Of a stretch of 64,000 bases of DNA, positions 1 through 8,981 are shown piece by piece. Every line of letters begins with the position of its first letter. The stretch's first letter is position 1. The notes beneath the pieces were generated by a model. It worked only from the letters and a program-made list of their open reading frames with translations. It was not told the origin of the DNA and did no database searches. Origin of the DNA: Pseudoduganella violaceinigra DSM 15887 (GTDB taxonomy: Bacteria > Pseudomonadota > Gammaproteobacteria > Burkholderiales > Burkholderiaceae_D); the NCBI RefSeq assembly GCF_000425385.1, contig NZ_KE384361.1, forward strand, positions 64,811 through 128,810, given 5' to 3'. A program made the translations under genes and the position numbers.

Positions 1-2
1 AA

Positions 3-665
3 TCATTTCGTATTTTCATTCGCAGGTATCTTCTTGCGCGGCGGCACCGGAAACGCCCAAGAAATCATAAGCTCTGCGGGGTAGTGCGCGAGGAACGAAC
101 GTGCGAACTCGGGATCACTGCATTCCAGCCAATCGTCCCAAGACTCGCGCGGCACGACGACTAGGGCGCGCTTTTCATCGCCAGCCTTGTGAAAGCGCTT
201 CATCAGCGGGTGCTCATCCGCATTGATTGTCAGCTGGGTGAACGAGTACTCCGGACCAGCATCACTTTCCCATTCCTTCCATAGGCCCGTGACGGCGAAC
301 ATGCTTTCGTCGGCCATCCCAACTCCCCATCTCACTGCCTTGCCGGATTCGTAGCAGGGCTCATAGAAAGCTGTCATCGGCACCAGGCATCGGTGCGACT
401 TCGCCCAAGCGTTCGTGAAGGTGCGTTTCTCGCCGACGCTCTCGCTGCGAGCGTTCATGCTGTCGAACCGTACGCCCGGCGGAAGCCGGCGAACTGGAAC
501 CATGCCGTATGTCGCCAGTACGGCTTCAGGCCCGTCATCGCTCTTGCGGATGATCGGGGCAGGGTAGTCCTTCCAGGTCTCTGGCTTCCATGCGTCTTCC
601 ATACGAAGAACGATTCCGGTTGCCCTTAACTGCTCACGATCAGGAGGGCGGTAATTTACACACAT
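3..665 (-). CDS. SRAP-family abasic-site processing protein (YedK/HMCES-like)
   Basis: 220-residue SRAP (SOS response-associated peptidase) protein. Members of this family bond covalently through Cys2 to abasic sites in single-stranded DNA and so shield them. The protein begins MCVNYRPP, which leaves Cys2 exposed once Met is removed. Other YedK active-site residues have counterparts: Asn71 in NAR, Glu102 in AFYEP and His159 in RFHKAGDE. The start is set by Cys2 and by GAGGGAGA about 8 bases upstream; the frame stays open further upstream, but that would bury the catalytic Cys. It lies 13 bases after a small membrane-protein gene and probably shares its transcript. Codon composition is AT-richer than that of the core genes to the right. 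The family call is firm; the biological trigger is not visible. Confidence 0.9.
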   Translation of the reverse strand: MCVNYRPPDREQLRATGIVLRMEDAWKPETWKDYPAPIIRKSDDGPEAVLATYGMVPVRRLPPGVRFDSMNARSESVGEKRTFTNAWAKSHRCLVPMTAFYEPCYESGKAVRWGVGMADESMFAVTGLWKEWESDAGPEYSFTQLTINADEHPLMKRFHKAGDEKRALVVVPRESWDDWLECSDPEFARSFLAHYPAELMISWAFPVPPRKKIPANENTK

Positions 666-678
666 GCGCTGTTCTCCC

Positions 679-1254
679 TCATGCCTTTGGCTGCTCTGAA
701 ATTTTCGGAAACAAGTCCTTAATTGGTACGTGGAAGAACTTGGTGTGCTCCGAAAGCCACACGGCGCTAGAGTACATAAGAAATACCAGGATGGCCCCAG
801 CAAGCCATCTGGCGGTCTGATGCAACCACAGGTACCACATGTCCGCCCGTTCAGCTTGCCGCTTAACACGTTCGTGTTTTAGGGAGCGCAGTTGAACGCT
901 CGCTTGCCTGTCCTGCTCATCCTGCCAAACCTGATGCTGATTCTGATTTAGCTCGTCGATTTGGTCGCACGCTTCAAGAGCGGATAGAAGGACGGCCTGA
1001 ATTTCGTTGAGGAATAAAAGGTCTTCGCGATGCGTTGTGACGTATTGAAGAAGTGCTTCACGGTCGTCATTCATTGCCGGTAGGTGCTTTCCATTTAGCT
1101 TGTCGTTGACACCGATGATTTTCGTCCTCAAGTTGCCTATTGCCGTGCCAATGCTCCCTAATGTGCTGTTCGCGACGATATCCATGAGTGCACTGGGCCA
1201 AACCCGAATGGTTGTAATTCTGTAATTTTGCCTTCGCACTGGCTGTGGCGCCAT
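679..1254 (-). CDS. hypothetical membrane-anchored protein with long helical N-terminal part
   Basis: I do not recognise this family. The product is up to 191 residues. The first three quarters are charged and probably helical or coiled-coil (many Glu, Gln, Asp and Arg between about residues 50 and 135). One hydrophobic segment follows at about 145-167 (WLAGAILVFLMYSSAVWL), then a short tail, so it is probably a single-pass inner-membrane protein with most of its mass on one side. The start is uncertain: the first ATG has only a weak GGTAGG upstream, and the ATG at 1185 (MDIVANS) would remove 23 basic residues that do not look like the rest. It sits just upstream of the SRAP gene on the same strand, in the AT-richer left end. 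Confidence 0.6.
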   Translation of the reverse strand: MAPQPVRRQNYRITTIRVWPSALMDIVANSTLGSIGTAIGNLRTKIIGVNDKLNGKHLPAMNDDREALLQYVTTHREDLLFLNEIQAVLLSALEACDQIDELNQNQHQVWQDEQDRQASVQLRSLKHERVKRQAERADMWYLWLHQTARWLAGAILVFLMYSSAVWLSEHTKFFHVPIKDLFPKISEQPKA

Positions 1255-1390
1255 ACTGTATGCCTACCCAGTAATGCTGGGCAGCTTTTGCTCGCCAGAA
1301 TTCAGATCAGAATCAGTGATTTCAGAGTAGGGCGCCTGCGTAACAGCCTCATCTAATGCAAATGGCAGAGTGTCTTAGCAGCAACTAACG

Positions 1391-1419
1391 TTGATTTATT
1401 GCTACAACGGTGTGATAAA
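1391..1419 (+). promoter_or_regulatory. putative sigma-70 promoter for the zinc-ribbon gene
   Basis: TTGATT at 1391-1396 and GATAAA at 1414-1419 are separated by 17 bases, 34 bases ahead of the ATG at 1453. The surrounding DNA is distinctly AT-rich. Both hexamers are imperfect, so this is only a plausible reading. Confidence 0.4.
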
Positions 1420-1452
1420 ATTACTAATAATAGATTTACTAGGAATTTCACC

Positions 1453-1803
1453 ATGCTTGAACTTGGTCGCAGTTCATGTGGCCGATGCGACCACGAACTT
1501 AACCATAGCCTCCACAAATGCGAAGGTTGTCAGGGCACAATCGTTTATGGTGCGACCGGAGAGGAGGTCGCGAAATCCGCGAACAACTGGTCCATTCTGT
1601 TCGGGCATAGTGCGGCACTTGTGAACTACGTACTGCCGTACATTATCAATTCGGGCTGGAGTTCTGAGATACCACTGGGTTGGGGCTTCGGCGAGTGGGC
1701 TATCTTTGGCGTCGGCGCAGGCCTTCTCTGGGGGTACCTGATAGGAACAGAGAGAGCCTACGCGGTACATTTCCTTGACGTGCGCACTTTCCACTACGTT
1801 TGA
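1453..1803 (+). CDS. zinc-ribbon membrane protein of unknown function
   Basis: 116-residue protein. The N-terminus carries two CxxC pairs (CGRC at about 7-10 and CEGC at about 20-23), a compact zinc ribbon of the rubredoxin-knuckle kind. Two hydrophobic stretches follow (about 45-60 and 72-93, the second with FGVGAGLLWGYLIG), suggesting a small zinc-binding membrane protein. The ATG at 1453 is chosen because AGGA lies about 9 bases upstream; the frame is open 18 codons further back without a ribosome site. A clear rho-independent terminator follows directly, so it is probably monocistronic. No specific function can be assigned. Confidence 0.65.
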   Translation: MLELGRSSCGRCDHELNHSLHKCEGCQGTIVYGATGEEVAKSANNWSILFGHSAALVNYVLPYIINSGWSSEIPLGWGFGEWAIFGVGAGLLWGYLIGTERAYAVHFLDVRTFHYV

Positions 1804-1811
1804 GTTTCAAT

Positions 1812-1833
1812 CCCTCCGAGCGAGGGCTTTTTT
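1812..1833 (+). terminator. rho-independent terminator after the zinc-ribbon gene
   Basis: Stem CCCTC (1812-1816) pairs with GAGGG (1822-1826) around a five-base loop and is followed by a run of six T (1828-1833). It starts nine bases after the stop codon. Confidence 0.8.
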
Positions 1834-1932
1834 CGTTTCGCCCTTTAGCTGCACGTCTTCAGATGATGGGCGATCTTCCTCAAACGCCGGCTAATACGTC
1901 GCAAAGCTGACATTCGAACTTGGGGTCTGGCG

Positions 1933-2838
1933 CTAGATCCCCGCAAGCCGACTCTCCATCACACCGATTGAAGAAGAGAAATCACTTTCAACGAAGTATG
2001 CGTTTTTCTTGCCGGTTGCTTCTTTCCAACTATGAAACTCGTCTAAATCCCACTTCAAGCCAAAGTATGTAACTTGGGCTGGTGATTTAGCAAGCACTTC
2101 CCAAATATGTCCATCTGCCTGATGCACTCGGACTCCCGATACGAAGACATGTCGAGCTTTTGCGGCTGTCGCCTTCCATTGGTTCTGCTGCGCCTCGACA
2201 TATTCGGGGCAAACCTTTACGGCTTTACCTTCAGCGTACATGGCAATCGCGGGCGAAAGACTATCGTCATCAACGCAGCGGCGCAGCGTTTGCTGATGAT
2301 CCAGTGGGCGCACGGGCGCCGAGATGTCGGCGCCGTTACCAGCAAAGGTACACCCCCGTAACATGTCAACGGGAGTATCAGGCCAGAAGTTGCAGGACCC
2401 ATGAGGTTTCAACAGTCGCACATGGCGAGGAACCTTGTCGACCGCGTATTGGATATCAAATCCCAGAGAAGCGGCAGACAGCTCAAACAACAGGTCGTAG
2501 TTGAGCGTTGAATACACAACTCGATGAATCCCCAGTCTTTCAATTAGGGTCCGATACGCATTAGCAGGCCCAGGCGTGAAATGCGCCAAATACGCAGCGA
2601 GATCTCTTTGAAATGCCATGATGTTGCCATTCGCGTGCTCATAGTACTGCGCCATCCCTCGCTCAAAGCTGTCACGAAATTCCTGTCTAATCCCTTCGGG
2701 TATACTTCTCGCAATCACTGAATGCGCCTCCAAGCGGGCAAACAGCCCGTTTGCCCCATTCCCTAAAGGTGGGGGGTGGGGCACAACGTCCGCGCTGCCG
2801 TAACTCGCTCCTGCCCCCAGTAGTACTAACGACACCAT
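1933..2838 (-). CDS. SIR2-like domain protein (possible NAD-dependent defence or signalling protein)
   Basis: 301-residue stand-alone SIR2-like protein. The Rossmann NAD-binding signature LLGAGASYGS is at residues 6-15, the conserved STLNYD at 110-115 and the catalytic-His motif LKPHGS at 143-148, in the sirtuin order. A later segment, VFVSGVRVHQAD, matches the C-terminal part of the fold. No zinc-binding Cys cluster is visible, so this looks like the prokaryotic SIR2_2-type branch rather than a classical deacetylase. Several members of that branch are NAD-depleting effectors in antiphage systems; that role is inference here. The start at 2838 is preceded by AGG about 10 bases upstream; an extension of 16 codons (to 2886) is open but less likely. 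No obvious partner gene is adjacent. Confidence 0.8.
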   Translation of the reverse strand: MVSLVLLGAGASYGSADVVPHPPPLGNGANGLFARLEAHSVIARSIPEGIRQEFRDSFERGMAQYYEHANGNIMAFQRDLAAYLAHFTPGPANAYRTLIERLGIHRVVYSTLNYDLLFELSAASLGFDIQYAVDKVPRHVRLLKPHGSCNFWPDTPVDMLRGCTFAGNGADISAPVRPLDHQQTLRRCVDDDSLSPAIAMYAEGKAVKVCPEYVEAQQNQWKATAAKARHVFVSGVRVHQADGHIWEVLAKSPAQVTYFGLKWDLDEFHSWKEATGKKNAYFVESDFSSSIGVMESRLAGI

Positions 2839-2933
2839 ATTGTTTAACCTATCGTTTAGTAACCAATGAAGGCAGTCTATCAGCAATTGCGCAACTTTAG
2901 CGTTGTCGGAAACTCCATTGGTATACTGTGCGC

Positions 2934-3260
2934 ATGCACAGTAATGTCCGGCAGCTAAGACTCAATGGCATCAGCCGTTCCGACCGGGAATTCGGCAACG
3001 ACCCCGGCATCAACGGTTGCATCCAGATGGTGCGTGTTGGCGCCCATATCCGAATTGGTTTGGAGCGCTGGGGCGATCATTCTCCGCACGCGAAATTGCT
3101 TCCACCGCTCTATGATGCCTATTGCGACACATGGAACGGCGACTCGATGCGCTGGTGTGGCTATCAGCGAGCGGATGATCGGTCGCCAACCTACTTGCAG
3201 GTGTGGGTGGTCAGGATATTAGGCGAGCGCCCGCCGCGTGGCGCGCCTGATATTTCGTGA
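2934..3260 (+). CDS. small hypothetical protein, possibly translated from a leaderless mRNA
   Basis: 108 codons starting at ATG 2934. The residue make-up (evenly spread Trp, Tyr, Asp; phrases such as LLPPLYDAYCDTW and SPTYLQVWVV) looks like a real folded protein rather than a chance frame, but I do not recognise the family. No ribosome site is visible. A -10-like TATACT sits at 2922-2927, only seven bases before the ATG, so transcription could begin at the start codon; no good -35 was found. An in-frame internal ATG at 3027 is an alternative start. This is the only gene candidate in the roughly 550 bases between the SIR2-like gene and ybiT; the remainder of that gap shows nothing else I can name. 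Confidence 0.4.
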   Translation: MHSNVRQLRLNGISRSDREFGNDPGINGCIQMVRVGAHIRIGLERWGDHSPHAKLLPPLYDAYCDTWNGDSMRWCGYQRADDRSPTYLQVWVVRILGERPPRGAPDIS

Positions 3261-3312
3261 GCAAGTCGCCGTTTAAAATACAGCTGTAAGTCATTGATAT
3301 TTGCTGTTTTAT

Positions 3313-3341
3313 ACAGTGGTTCATGGTGGGTGCTGTATAAT
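3313..3341 (+). promoter_or_regulatory. putative promoter of the ybiT-nadA-nadC unit
   Basis: A perfect TATAAT lies at 3336-3341, 53 bases before the ybiT ATG. No convincing -35 hexamer is present at the expected spacing. Downstream, GCCCTAAGGGC (about 3351-3361) could form a very small hairpin in the leader. Confidence 0.4.
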
Positions 3342-3393
3342 GTCGCCTTTCGCCCTAAGGGCTTGATTTCACGCAAAAAAGACCAATCCAGCA

Positions 3394-4995
3394 ATGCTAT
3401 CTACCGCTAACATCACCATGCAGTTCGGCGCCAAGCCGCTGTTCGAGAACATTTCCGTCAAGTTTGGCGACGGCAACCGCTACGGCCTGATTGGCGCGAA
3501 CGGCTGCGGCAAGTCCACCTTCATGAAGATCCTGGGTGGCGACCTCGAACCGTCGGCCGGCAACGTCAGCCTGGACGCCAACGAGCGCCTGGGTAAGCTG
3601 CGTCAGGACCAGTTTGCGTACGAAGAAAAGCGCGTGCTGGACGTGGTCATGATGGGCCACACCGAGATGTGGGAAGCGATGAGCAAGCGTGACGCCATCT
3701 ACGCTAACCCGGAAGCGACCGACGACGACTACATGGAAGCGGCCGAACTCGAAGGCAAGGTCGCCGAGTACGACGGCTACACTGCCGAAGCGCGCGCCGG
3801 CGAACTGCTGATGGGCGCCGGTATCGACATCAGCCTGCACCAGGGCCCAATGAGCGCCGTGGCGCCCGGCTGGAAGCTGCGCGTGCTGCTGGCGCAGGCC
3901 CTGTTCTCCAACCCGCACATCCTGCTGCTGGACGAACCGACCAATAACTTGGACATCGACACCATCCGCTGGCTGGAAGACACGCTGAACCAGCGCGATT
4001 CGACGATGATCATTATTTCCCACGATCGTCACTTCCTGAACCAGGTCTGCACCCACGTCGCCGACATGGACTACGGCACGCTGAAGATCTATCCGGGCAA
4101 CTACGACGAATACATGCTGGCCTCGACCCAGGCCCGCAACCAGCAGCTGGCCAACAATGCCAAGGCCAAGGATAAAGTCGCCGAACTGCAGGATTTCGTG
4201 CGCCGCTTCTCGGCCAACAAATCCAAGGCCCGCCAGGCGACTTCGCGTGCCAAGATGATCGACAAGATCAAGATCGAGGACATCAAGCCATCCTCGCGCG
4301 CCTATCCGTTCGTGCGCTTCGACGGCGAGAAGAAGCTGCACCGCCTGGCCGTGGAAACCCAGGGCATCTCGAAAACCTACGACCGCACCCTGTTCAAGAA
4401 CGTCGACCTCGCGGTGGAAGCGGGCGAACGGATTGCCATTATTGGCGCCAACGGCGCCGGCAAGACCACCATGCTGCGCTGCATCGGCGGCGAAGAGATC
4501 GCCGGCCTGAAGTCGGATACCGGCCTGGTGAAGTGGGCGGAAAACGCCAACGTCGGTTACATGCCGCAGGATCCAACCGAGGAATTCGCCGCTGACCTGA
4601 ACCTGACCGACTGGATGGGCCAGTGGACCAAGGAAGGCGACGATGACCAGGCCGTGCGCTCCTCGCTGGGCCGCCTGCTGTTTGGCGGCGACGAAGTGAA
4701 GAAATCGGTGCGCGTCCTGTCGGGTGGCGAAAAAGGTCGTATGATGTACGGCAAGCTGATGTTGGGCCGTCACAATGTCCTGCTGCTGGACGAACCGACC
4801 AACCACATGGACATGGAATCGATCGAGTCGCTCAACATCGCCCTGGAAAAGTACGCCGGCACCCTGATCTTCGTGTCGCACGACCGCGAGTTCGTATCCT
4901 CGCTGGCCACCCGCATCATCGAGATCAAGGAAAACGAAGTCGTGGACTTCCGCGGCGGCTATGAGGAATATCTGAAGAGCCAAGGCATCGAGTAA
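3394..4995 (+). CDS. ybiT: ABC-F family ATPase YbiT
   Basis: 533-residue ABC-F protein with two nucleotide-binding domains and no membrane segments. ABC-F proteins act on ribosomes, typically at the E site, to modulate or rescue translation. Walker A motifs are GANGCGKS (34-41) and GANGAGKT (351-358). Walker B segments are LLLDEP at 177-182 and 464-469; the second domain has LSGGE at 442-446 and the first the usual YbiT-type APGWKLR. Both switch His residues occur in SHDR. The inter-domain linker at about 240-320 is rich in Lys, Arg and Gln. Sequence and length match E. coli YbiT closely from memory. The stop codon directly abuts the nadA ATG, so translational coupling is likely. Confidence 0.96.
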   Translation: MLSTANITMQFGAKPLFENISVKFGDGNRYGLIGANGCGKSTFMKILGGDLEPSAGNVSLDANERLGKLRQDQFAYEEKRVLDVVMMGHTEMWEAMSKRDAIYANPEATDDDYMEAAELEGKVAEYDGYTAEARAGELLMGAGIDISLHQGPMSAVAPGWKLRVLLAQALFSNPHILLLDEPTNNLDIDTIRWLEDTLNQRDSTMIIISHDRHFLNQVCTHVADMDYGTLKIYPGNYDEYMLASTQARNQQLANNAKAKDKVAELQDFVRRFSANKSKARQATSRAKMIDKIKIEDIKPSSRAYPFVRFDGEKKLHRLAVETQGISKTYDRTLFKNVDLAVEAGERIAIIGANGAGKTTMLRCIGGEEIAGLKSDTGLVKWAENANVGYMPQDPTEEFAADLNLTDWMGQWTKEGDDDQAVRSSLGRLLFGGDEVKKSVRVLSGGEKGRMMYGKLMLGRHNVLLLDEPTNHMDMESIESLNIALEKYAGTLIFVSHDREFVSSLATRIIEIKENEVVDFRGGYEEYLKSQGIE

Positions 4996-6135
4996 ATGAA
5001 CGCGATTGTTGCACCCATTAAGACTGTCGAATTCGAAAAGCCAGTCGAAGGCGGCAGCTGCGTGGCCCATGCGTGGGCCCGCACCCCGGCACCTGTGCCG
5101 GCCAACGAAAAAATCCTGCTGAAGGAACGCATCAAGACCCTGCTGCGCGAGCGTAATGCTGTGCTGGTGGCCCACTACTATGTGGACGCCGACCTGCAGG
5201 ACCTGGCCGAGGAAACGGGCGGCTGCGTTTCCGATTCGCTGGAGATGGCGCGCTTCGGGCGCGACCATCCGGCCAAGACCCTGGTGGTGGCCGGCGTGAA
5301 ATTCATGGGCGAGACGTCCAAGATCCTCAGCCCGGAAAAAACCGTGCTGATGCCGGATCTGGACGCGACCTGTTCGCTGGACCTGGGCTGTCCTCCGGAA
5401 GACTTCATCGCCTTCTGCGACCAGCACCCGGACCGCACGGTGGTGGTGTATGCCAACACCAGCGCCGCCGTCAAGGCGCGCGCCGACTGGATGGTGACGT
5501 CCTCGATCGGCCTGGACATCGTCAAGCACCTGCACGAGCAGGGCAAGAAGATCCTGTGGGCGCCCGACAAGCACCTGGGTTCCTACATCCAGAAGCAGAC
5601 CGGCGCGGACATGTTGCTGTGGCAGGGCTCCTGCCTGGTGCACGACGAGTTCAAGGGCGTCGAGCTGGACCTGCTGAAGGCCGAGCACCCGAACGCCAAG
5701 GTACTGGTGCATCCTGAATCGCCGGCTGCCGTCGTGGACCAGGCTGATGTCGTGGGTTCGACTTCGCAGCTGATCGCCGCCGCAGTAAGCCTGCCGGAAA
5801 CGGAATTCATTGTCGCCACCGACAACGGCATCCTGCACAAGATGCGCATGGCGGCGCCGGGCAAGACCTTCATCGAAGCACCGACCGCCGGCAACAGCGC
5901 TACCTGCAAGAGCTGCGCGCACTGCCCGTGGATGGCGATGAACGGCCTGCGCAACCTGGTGGATGTGCTGGAAAACATGAACAACGAAATCCACGTCGAT
6001 CCGGAAGTGGGCCGGCTGGCGCAGCGTTCGATCAACCGTATGCTCGATTTCGCCGCCGCCAAGAAGGCCAAGGTCGCGCCGGGCGCGGACCTGGCACAAG
6101 AAGCGCAACTGTTCAAAGGTATCGGTCCCGCATGA
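4996..6135 (+). CDS. nadA: quinolinate synthase NadA
   Basis: 379-residue cytoplasmic iron-sulfur enzyme that condenses iminoaspartate with dihydroxyacetone phosphate to quinolinate in de novo NAD synthesis. The three [4Fe-4S] ligands are present: Cys126 (ATCSLDLGC), Cys213 (QGSCLVH) and Cys310 (last Cys of CKSCAHC), each offset by 13 from E. coli Cys113, Cys200 and Cys297. The protein has a roughly 35-residue N-terminal extension before the first family-like segment. The ATG immediately follows the ybiT stop with no separate ribosome site, consistent with reinitiation. The nadC start overlaps its stop. No nadB is in this window. Confidence 0.97.
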   Translation: MNAIVAPIKTVEFEKPVEGGSCVAHAWARTPAPVPANEKILLKERIKTLLRERNAVLVAHYYVDADLQDLAEETGGCVSDSLEMARFGRDHPAKTLVVAGVKFMGETSKILSPEKTVLMPDLDATCSLDLGCPPEDFIAFCDQHPDRTVVVYANTSAAVKARADWMVTSSIGLDIVKHLHEQGKKILWAPDKHLGSYIQKQTGADMLLWQGSCLVHDEFKGVELDLLKAEHPNAKVLVHPESPAAVVDQADVVGSTSQLIAAAVSLPETEFIVATDNGILHKMRMAAPGKTFIEAPTAGNSATCKSCAHCPWMAMNGLRNLVDVLENMNNEIHVDPEVGRLAQRSINRMLDFAAAKKAKVAPGADLAQEAQLFKGIGPA

Positions 6136-6998
6136 GCACACTGAAAAACAAATTCGCACCGTTTGACGATGCGCTGGCGGGCGCCTATGAGCGCAATCTG
6201 CTGGCCGCCTTGATGGAAGATATCGGCACCGGCGACCTGACCGGCAAGCTGGTGCCGGAAGAGGGCCGCGCCACCGCCCGCGTGATCGTGCGCGAAGAGG
6301 CCGTGCTGTGCGGCGCCCCGTGGTTTGAAGGCGTGATGGAAGCGCTCGATCCTTCCATCGGCATCGATTGGCATTACGCGGAGGGCGACCTGATGGCCGC
6401 CGATACCCCGGTCTGCACCATCATCGGCCCGGCCCGCGCCATCCTGACGGCTGAACGCTCGGCGCTGAATTTCATGCAATTGATGTCGGGCGTGGCGACG
6501 GCGACCCGCCGTTATGTCGACGTGATCGCCGGCACTTCGGCTGCCATCCTCGACACCCGCAAGACGCTGCCGGGCCTGCGCCTGGCGCAGAAATACGCGG
6601 TGCGTGTGGGCGGCGGCCAGAACCAGCGCCTGGCGCTGTACGACGGCATCCTGATCAAGGAAAACCATATCGCGGCGGCTGGCGGCATCACCGCCGCCCT
6701 GGTCGCGGCCAAGCGTCTGGACGCGAAAGTCAGCATCCAGGTTGAGGTGGAAACGCTGGAGCAGCTGGAAGAAGCCCTGTCGGCTGGCGCGGTATCCATC
6801 CTGCTCGACAACTTCAGCCTGGAGATGATGCGTGCTGCGGTTCAGCAAAACGGCGGCCGTGCGCTGCTGGAAGCATCCGGTGGCGTCAACTTCGATACCG
6901 TGCGCGCCATCGCCGAAACCGGCGTGCACCGCATCTCCATCGGGGCCCTGACCAAAGACGTCAAGGCGACCGATTTCTCGCTGCGCATCATTGGCTGA
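6132..6998 (+). CDS. nadC: nicotinate-nucleotide pyrophosphorylase (carboxylating) NadC
   Basis: 288-residue quinolinate phosphoribosyltransferase, converting quinolinate and PRPP to nicotinate mononucleotide, CO2 and pyrophosphate. Recognisable family segments in order are [10 protein letters not shown] near residue 30, [16 protein letters not shown], the [10 protein letters not shown] loop, the [13 protein letters not shown] stretch, and the [10 protein letters not shown] and LLDNFS segments of the barrel. The start is fixed by the ATGA overlap with nadA; the frame is open far upstream inside nadA, but that is coincidental. It acts directly after NadA in the pathway and is the last gene of this transcript. 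Confidence 0.97.
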   Translation: MSTLKNKFAPFDDALAGAYERNLLAALMEDIGTGDLTGKLVPEEGRATARVIVREEAVLCGAPWFEGVMEALDPSIGIDWHYAEGDLMAADTPVCTIIGPARAILTAERSALNFMQLMSGVATATRRYVDVIAGTSAAILDTRKTLPGLRLAQKYAVRVGGGQNQRLALYDGILIKENHIAAAGGITAALVAAKRLDAKVSIQVEVETLEQLEEALSAGAVSILLDNFSLEMMRAAVQQNGGRALLEASGGVNFDTVRAIAETGVHRISIGALTKDVKATDFSLRIIG

Positions 6999-7095
6999 TC
7001 GCGTCCCTGCAAGCGATCTTCGCATGCCGCAGTGACAATGCGTGACTATGTTTGGCAATTAGCGGCGTAAAGTGTTTTGCTGGAGCCGCCGCTCC

Positions 7096-7135
7096 GGCGT
7101 CTCCAACATCTCAACCGTAGACTGGAGGAGACGCC
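7096..7135 (+). promoter_or_regulatory. leader hairpin that would mask the ribosome binding site of the next gene
   Basis: GGCGTCTCC at 7096-7104 is perfectly complementary to GGAGACGCC at 7127-7135. The right arm ends at the base before the ATG and contains the second GGAG of the GGAGGAG ribosome site, so folding with its 22-base loop would occlude initiation. No RNA-thermometer or riboswitch class is recognised; regulation is inferred from the pairing alone. Confidence 0.5.
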
Positions 7136-7663
7136 ATGTCAGACCTACTGCACATCAGCTCCACCCTGGCGAAAATCATCGCCAGGATCAATCCTTACAT
7201 ATGGGAAGTTATCGGCGGCGGGCCGCTGGGCAAACGCTTCCAGATATCTACCTTGGCGGCCGATCCGGAACCGGCGCCATGGCGCCAGGAAAACGCCTGG
7301 CTGCGGGAAGCACAGTTTGCCGCGGTCGAAGTGGCACGGCGGCAGGTCTACGCCGCTTGCGCCATCGCTACCCAAGGCGGTGACCCGGCCGCCTTCACCA
7401 AGGGGGCGCTGGAAGATTGGTGCCCAACCGGCGCGCCGCCGCGCCTGCCTTCCAAATTCCCCACTGAGCAGCGCATTCCGCGCCCGCCCAAACCCGCCGA
7501 CCTGGAACTGTATTCCTTGCCAATTACGGGTGCCATTGCCATCATCGTCGAGAGCGAATCGATCGCTGATCCGGCCCTGGCCAAGTTGATTGCCGACTTC
7601 GGGGCTGCAGTGCTGGACCGCTCCGCCACCTACGCTACTGAAACCCTGCGCAGCGCCCGCTAG
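7136..7663 (+). CDS. hypothetical protein, 175 residues
   Basis: I do not recognise this family. The ribosome site GGAGGAG lies about six bases before the ATG, which makes the start firm. There is no signal peptide or membrane segment. The N-terminal half mixes helical stretches, the middle is Pro-rich (RIPRPPKPAD), and the C-terminal part contains a hydrophobic strand (ITGAIAIIVES) followed by an Ala-rich helix. The gene lies 137 bases after nadC, with its own leader containing an inverted repeat that overlaps the ribosome site. Codon use is typical of the genome, so it is probably a resident rather than recently acquired gene. Confidence 0.65.
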   Translation: MSDLLHISSTLAKIIARINPYIWEVIGGGPLGKRFQISTLAADPEPAPWRQENAWLREAQFAAVEVARRQVYAACAIATQGGDPAAFTKGALEDWCPTGAPPRLPSKFPTEQRIPRPPKPADLELYSLPITGAIAIIVESESIADPALAKLIADFGAAVLDRSATYATETLRSAR

Positions 7664-7786
7664 TCAGGAATGGCCGCCGCCTTCGCGCACTGGGGTGAGC
7701 TGGAGCTCCAGGTCGACACGGGATTGCAGGGTGGTGGCCTCGCCGGGGCGGGGCAGTAGCACATGTAGAACTGAGACTGACGCCGG

Positions 7787-8806
7787 CTATGGGACTTTTG
7801 GCGGCGGTTGAACTTGAGCTTTTAAGGTATCGAGCTGTTTTTGCTGGTTGTCCAGCCGTATCTGCATCTCATTTCTTTCCTTCAGCATTTGGGCGATTTG
7901 ATCTTGGGCCCGCGCAAAATCCCGCGCGCTGTCCGTTTGCTGCTCGGCCTGTTTGCTTTCCGCCTTTTGCAAGCGTCCTTTGAGCTCGGTGATTTCTTTC
8001 CCCTTTTCCTGTTCCACCTTTGCTTTCGCTTGCTCCACAGCCTTATCGTAAGCGACTTGGCCCAGCTGGCTGTCAGAGATGACGGTCTGCACTCGACCGC
8101 CCTCCTGGATTTTGCTGTTGGTCTGGTCGAGCGATGAGTTGATGATTTCCTTGGCTGTTTGCTGCGTGCAGATATCGCCGTAGCGTTCCAGGGCCAGGTA
8201 AGCTTGCTGGAAATTCGGGAAAGCTTGCAGCTGCAATTTTTCCGCTTGCTTATCCAGTAGCGAGAACATATGCGCTTTCACCTTGTTCGAATTGGGGGCG
8301 AGGAAGAATGACTGGGAAAAGGATTTTTCAAAGCCATTTGCGGCAGTGAATCCTGCGCCATAAACACCTACTGTTAAAGGGTTGGCCTTTCCGATCCCAA
8401 GCAATGTGGTTCCTAAATCCTGGATCACGTTCTGGTTGCTTTGGGCATAATTGAAGCGGATCTCGGCCTCCGCCAAGCTACGGAACCAGCGCAGACATGA
8501 GACGTTGACGACGGTGATGCCCTTCTCGACATAATCCTTGAGGATCTTGAGGGAGGCCGTAGCGTCTTTGTCGACCTGCACATCCTTGGCCAACTGCAAA
8601 GCTTGGTAATACTGTTCATACGGGCTCTTTGCCGCCATTGCGACGCTGTCGGCCATGATCGGCGCGTCCTTGGGAAGTTCAGGGTCTACTGTATGGATGG
8701 GTGGTGGAGCGATGCCGGAATAAGCGCCGTCCGGCGAGAACAAGTTGCGCAGCGAGGTACATCCAGCTAATTGTGCGAGAACACAGGCGATCAACAGCTT
8801 TCGCAT
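7787..8806 (-). CDS. lipoprotein with C-terminal coiled coil
   Basis: 339-residue lipoprotein of unknown function. The signal peptide ends in the lipobox LAGC with the acylated Cys at residue 16. A globular Ala/Lys/Gln-rich middle contains Cys residues in VSCLRW and DICTQ. From about residue 245 to the end the sequence is strongly heptad-like (EQAKAKVEQEKGKEITELK and onwards), predicting a long coiled coil before a Pro-rich tail (QPPPKVP). The residue after the lipid Cys is Thr, which does not point to inner-membrane retention, so an outer-membrane location is likely. AGGAGG stands about nine bases before the ATG. The gene is monocistronic, convergent with the upstream orphan gene. Confidence 0.75.
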   Translation of the reverse strand: MRKLLIACVLAQLAGCTSLRNLFSPDGAYSGIAPPPIHTVDPELPKDAPIMADSVAMAAKSPYEQYYQALQLAKDVQVDKDATASLKILKDYVEKGITVVNVSCLRWFRSLAEAEIRFNYAQSNQNVIQDLGTTLLGIGKANPLTVGVYGAGFTAANGFEKSFSQSFFLAPNSNKVKAHMFSLLDKQAEKLQLQAFPNFQQAYLALERYGDICTQQTAKEIINSSLDQTNSKIQEGGRVQTVISDSQLGQVAYDKAVEQAKAKVEQEKGKEITELKGRLQKAESKQAEQQTDSARDFARAQDQIAQMLKERNEMQIRLDNQQKQLDTLKAQVQPPPKVP

Positions 8807-8981
8807 GGCATTATCCTCCTGGGCTTGCGAATTTTCTTAATAGTTGTAGGAATGGACCTACAACGGTACGCAAAACTCTGGCTTGTTTTCTAACAAATTG
8901 TCACATTGCCATTAAAAACAACAGTGCCCAGCCTTGGCCAGGGCTGCCGGCAATCGGCGGATGACTTGATCACGCAATAAA

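Noticed and set aside
1267-1281. Small hairpin CCCAG-TAATG-CTGGG upstream of the membrane-protein gene
   Set aside because: Only a five-base stem with no T tract and no gene ending at it; not enough to call a terminator or operator.
3397-6159. Very long minus-strand open frame (about 920 codons) opposite ybiT and nadA
   Set aside because: The plus strand encodes two unmistakable proteins. In high-GC DNA, antisense frames remain open because of third-position GC; the antisense product is His/Val/Gln-rich without family signals.
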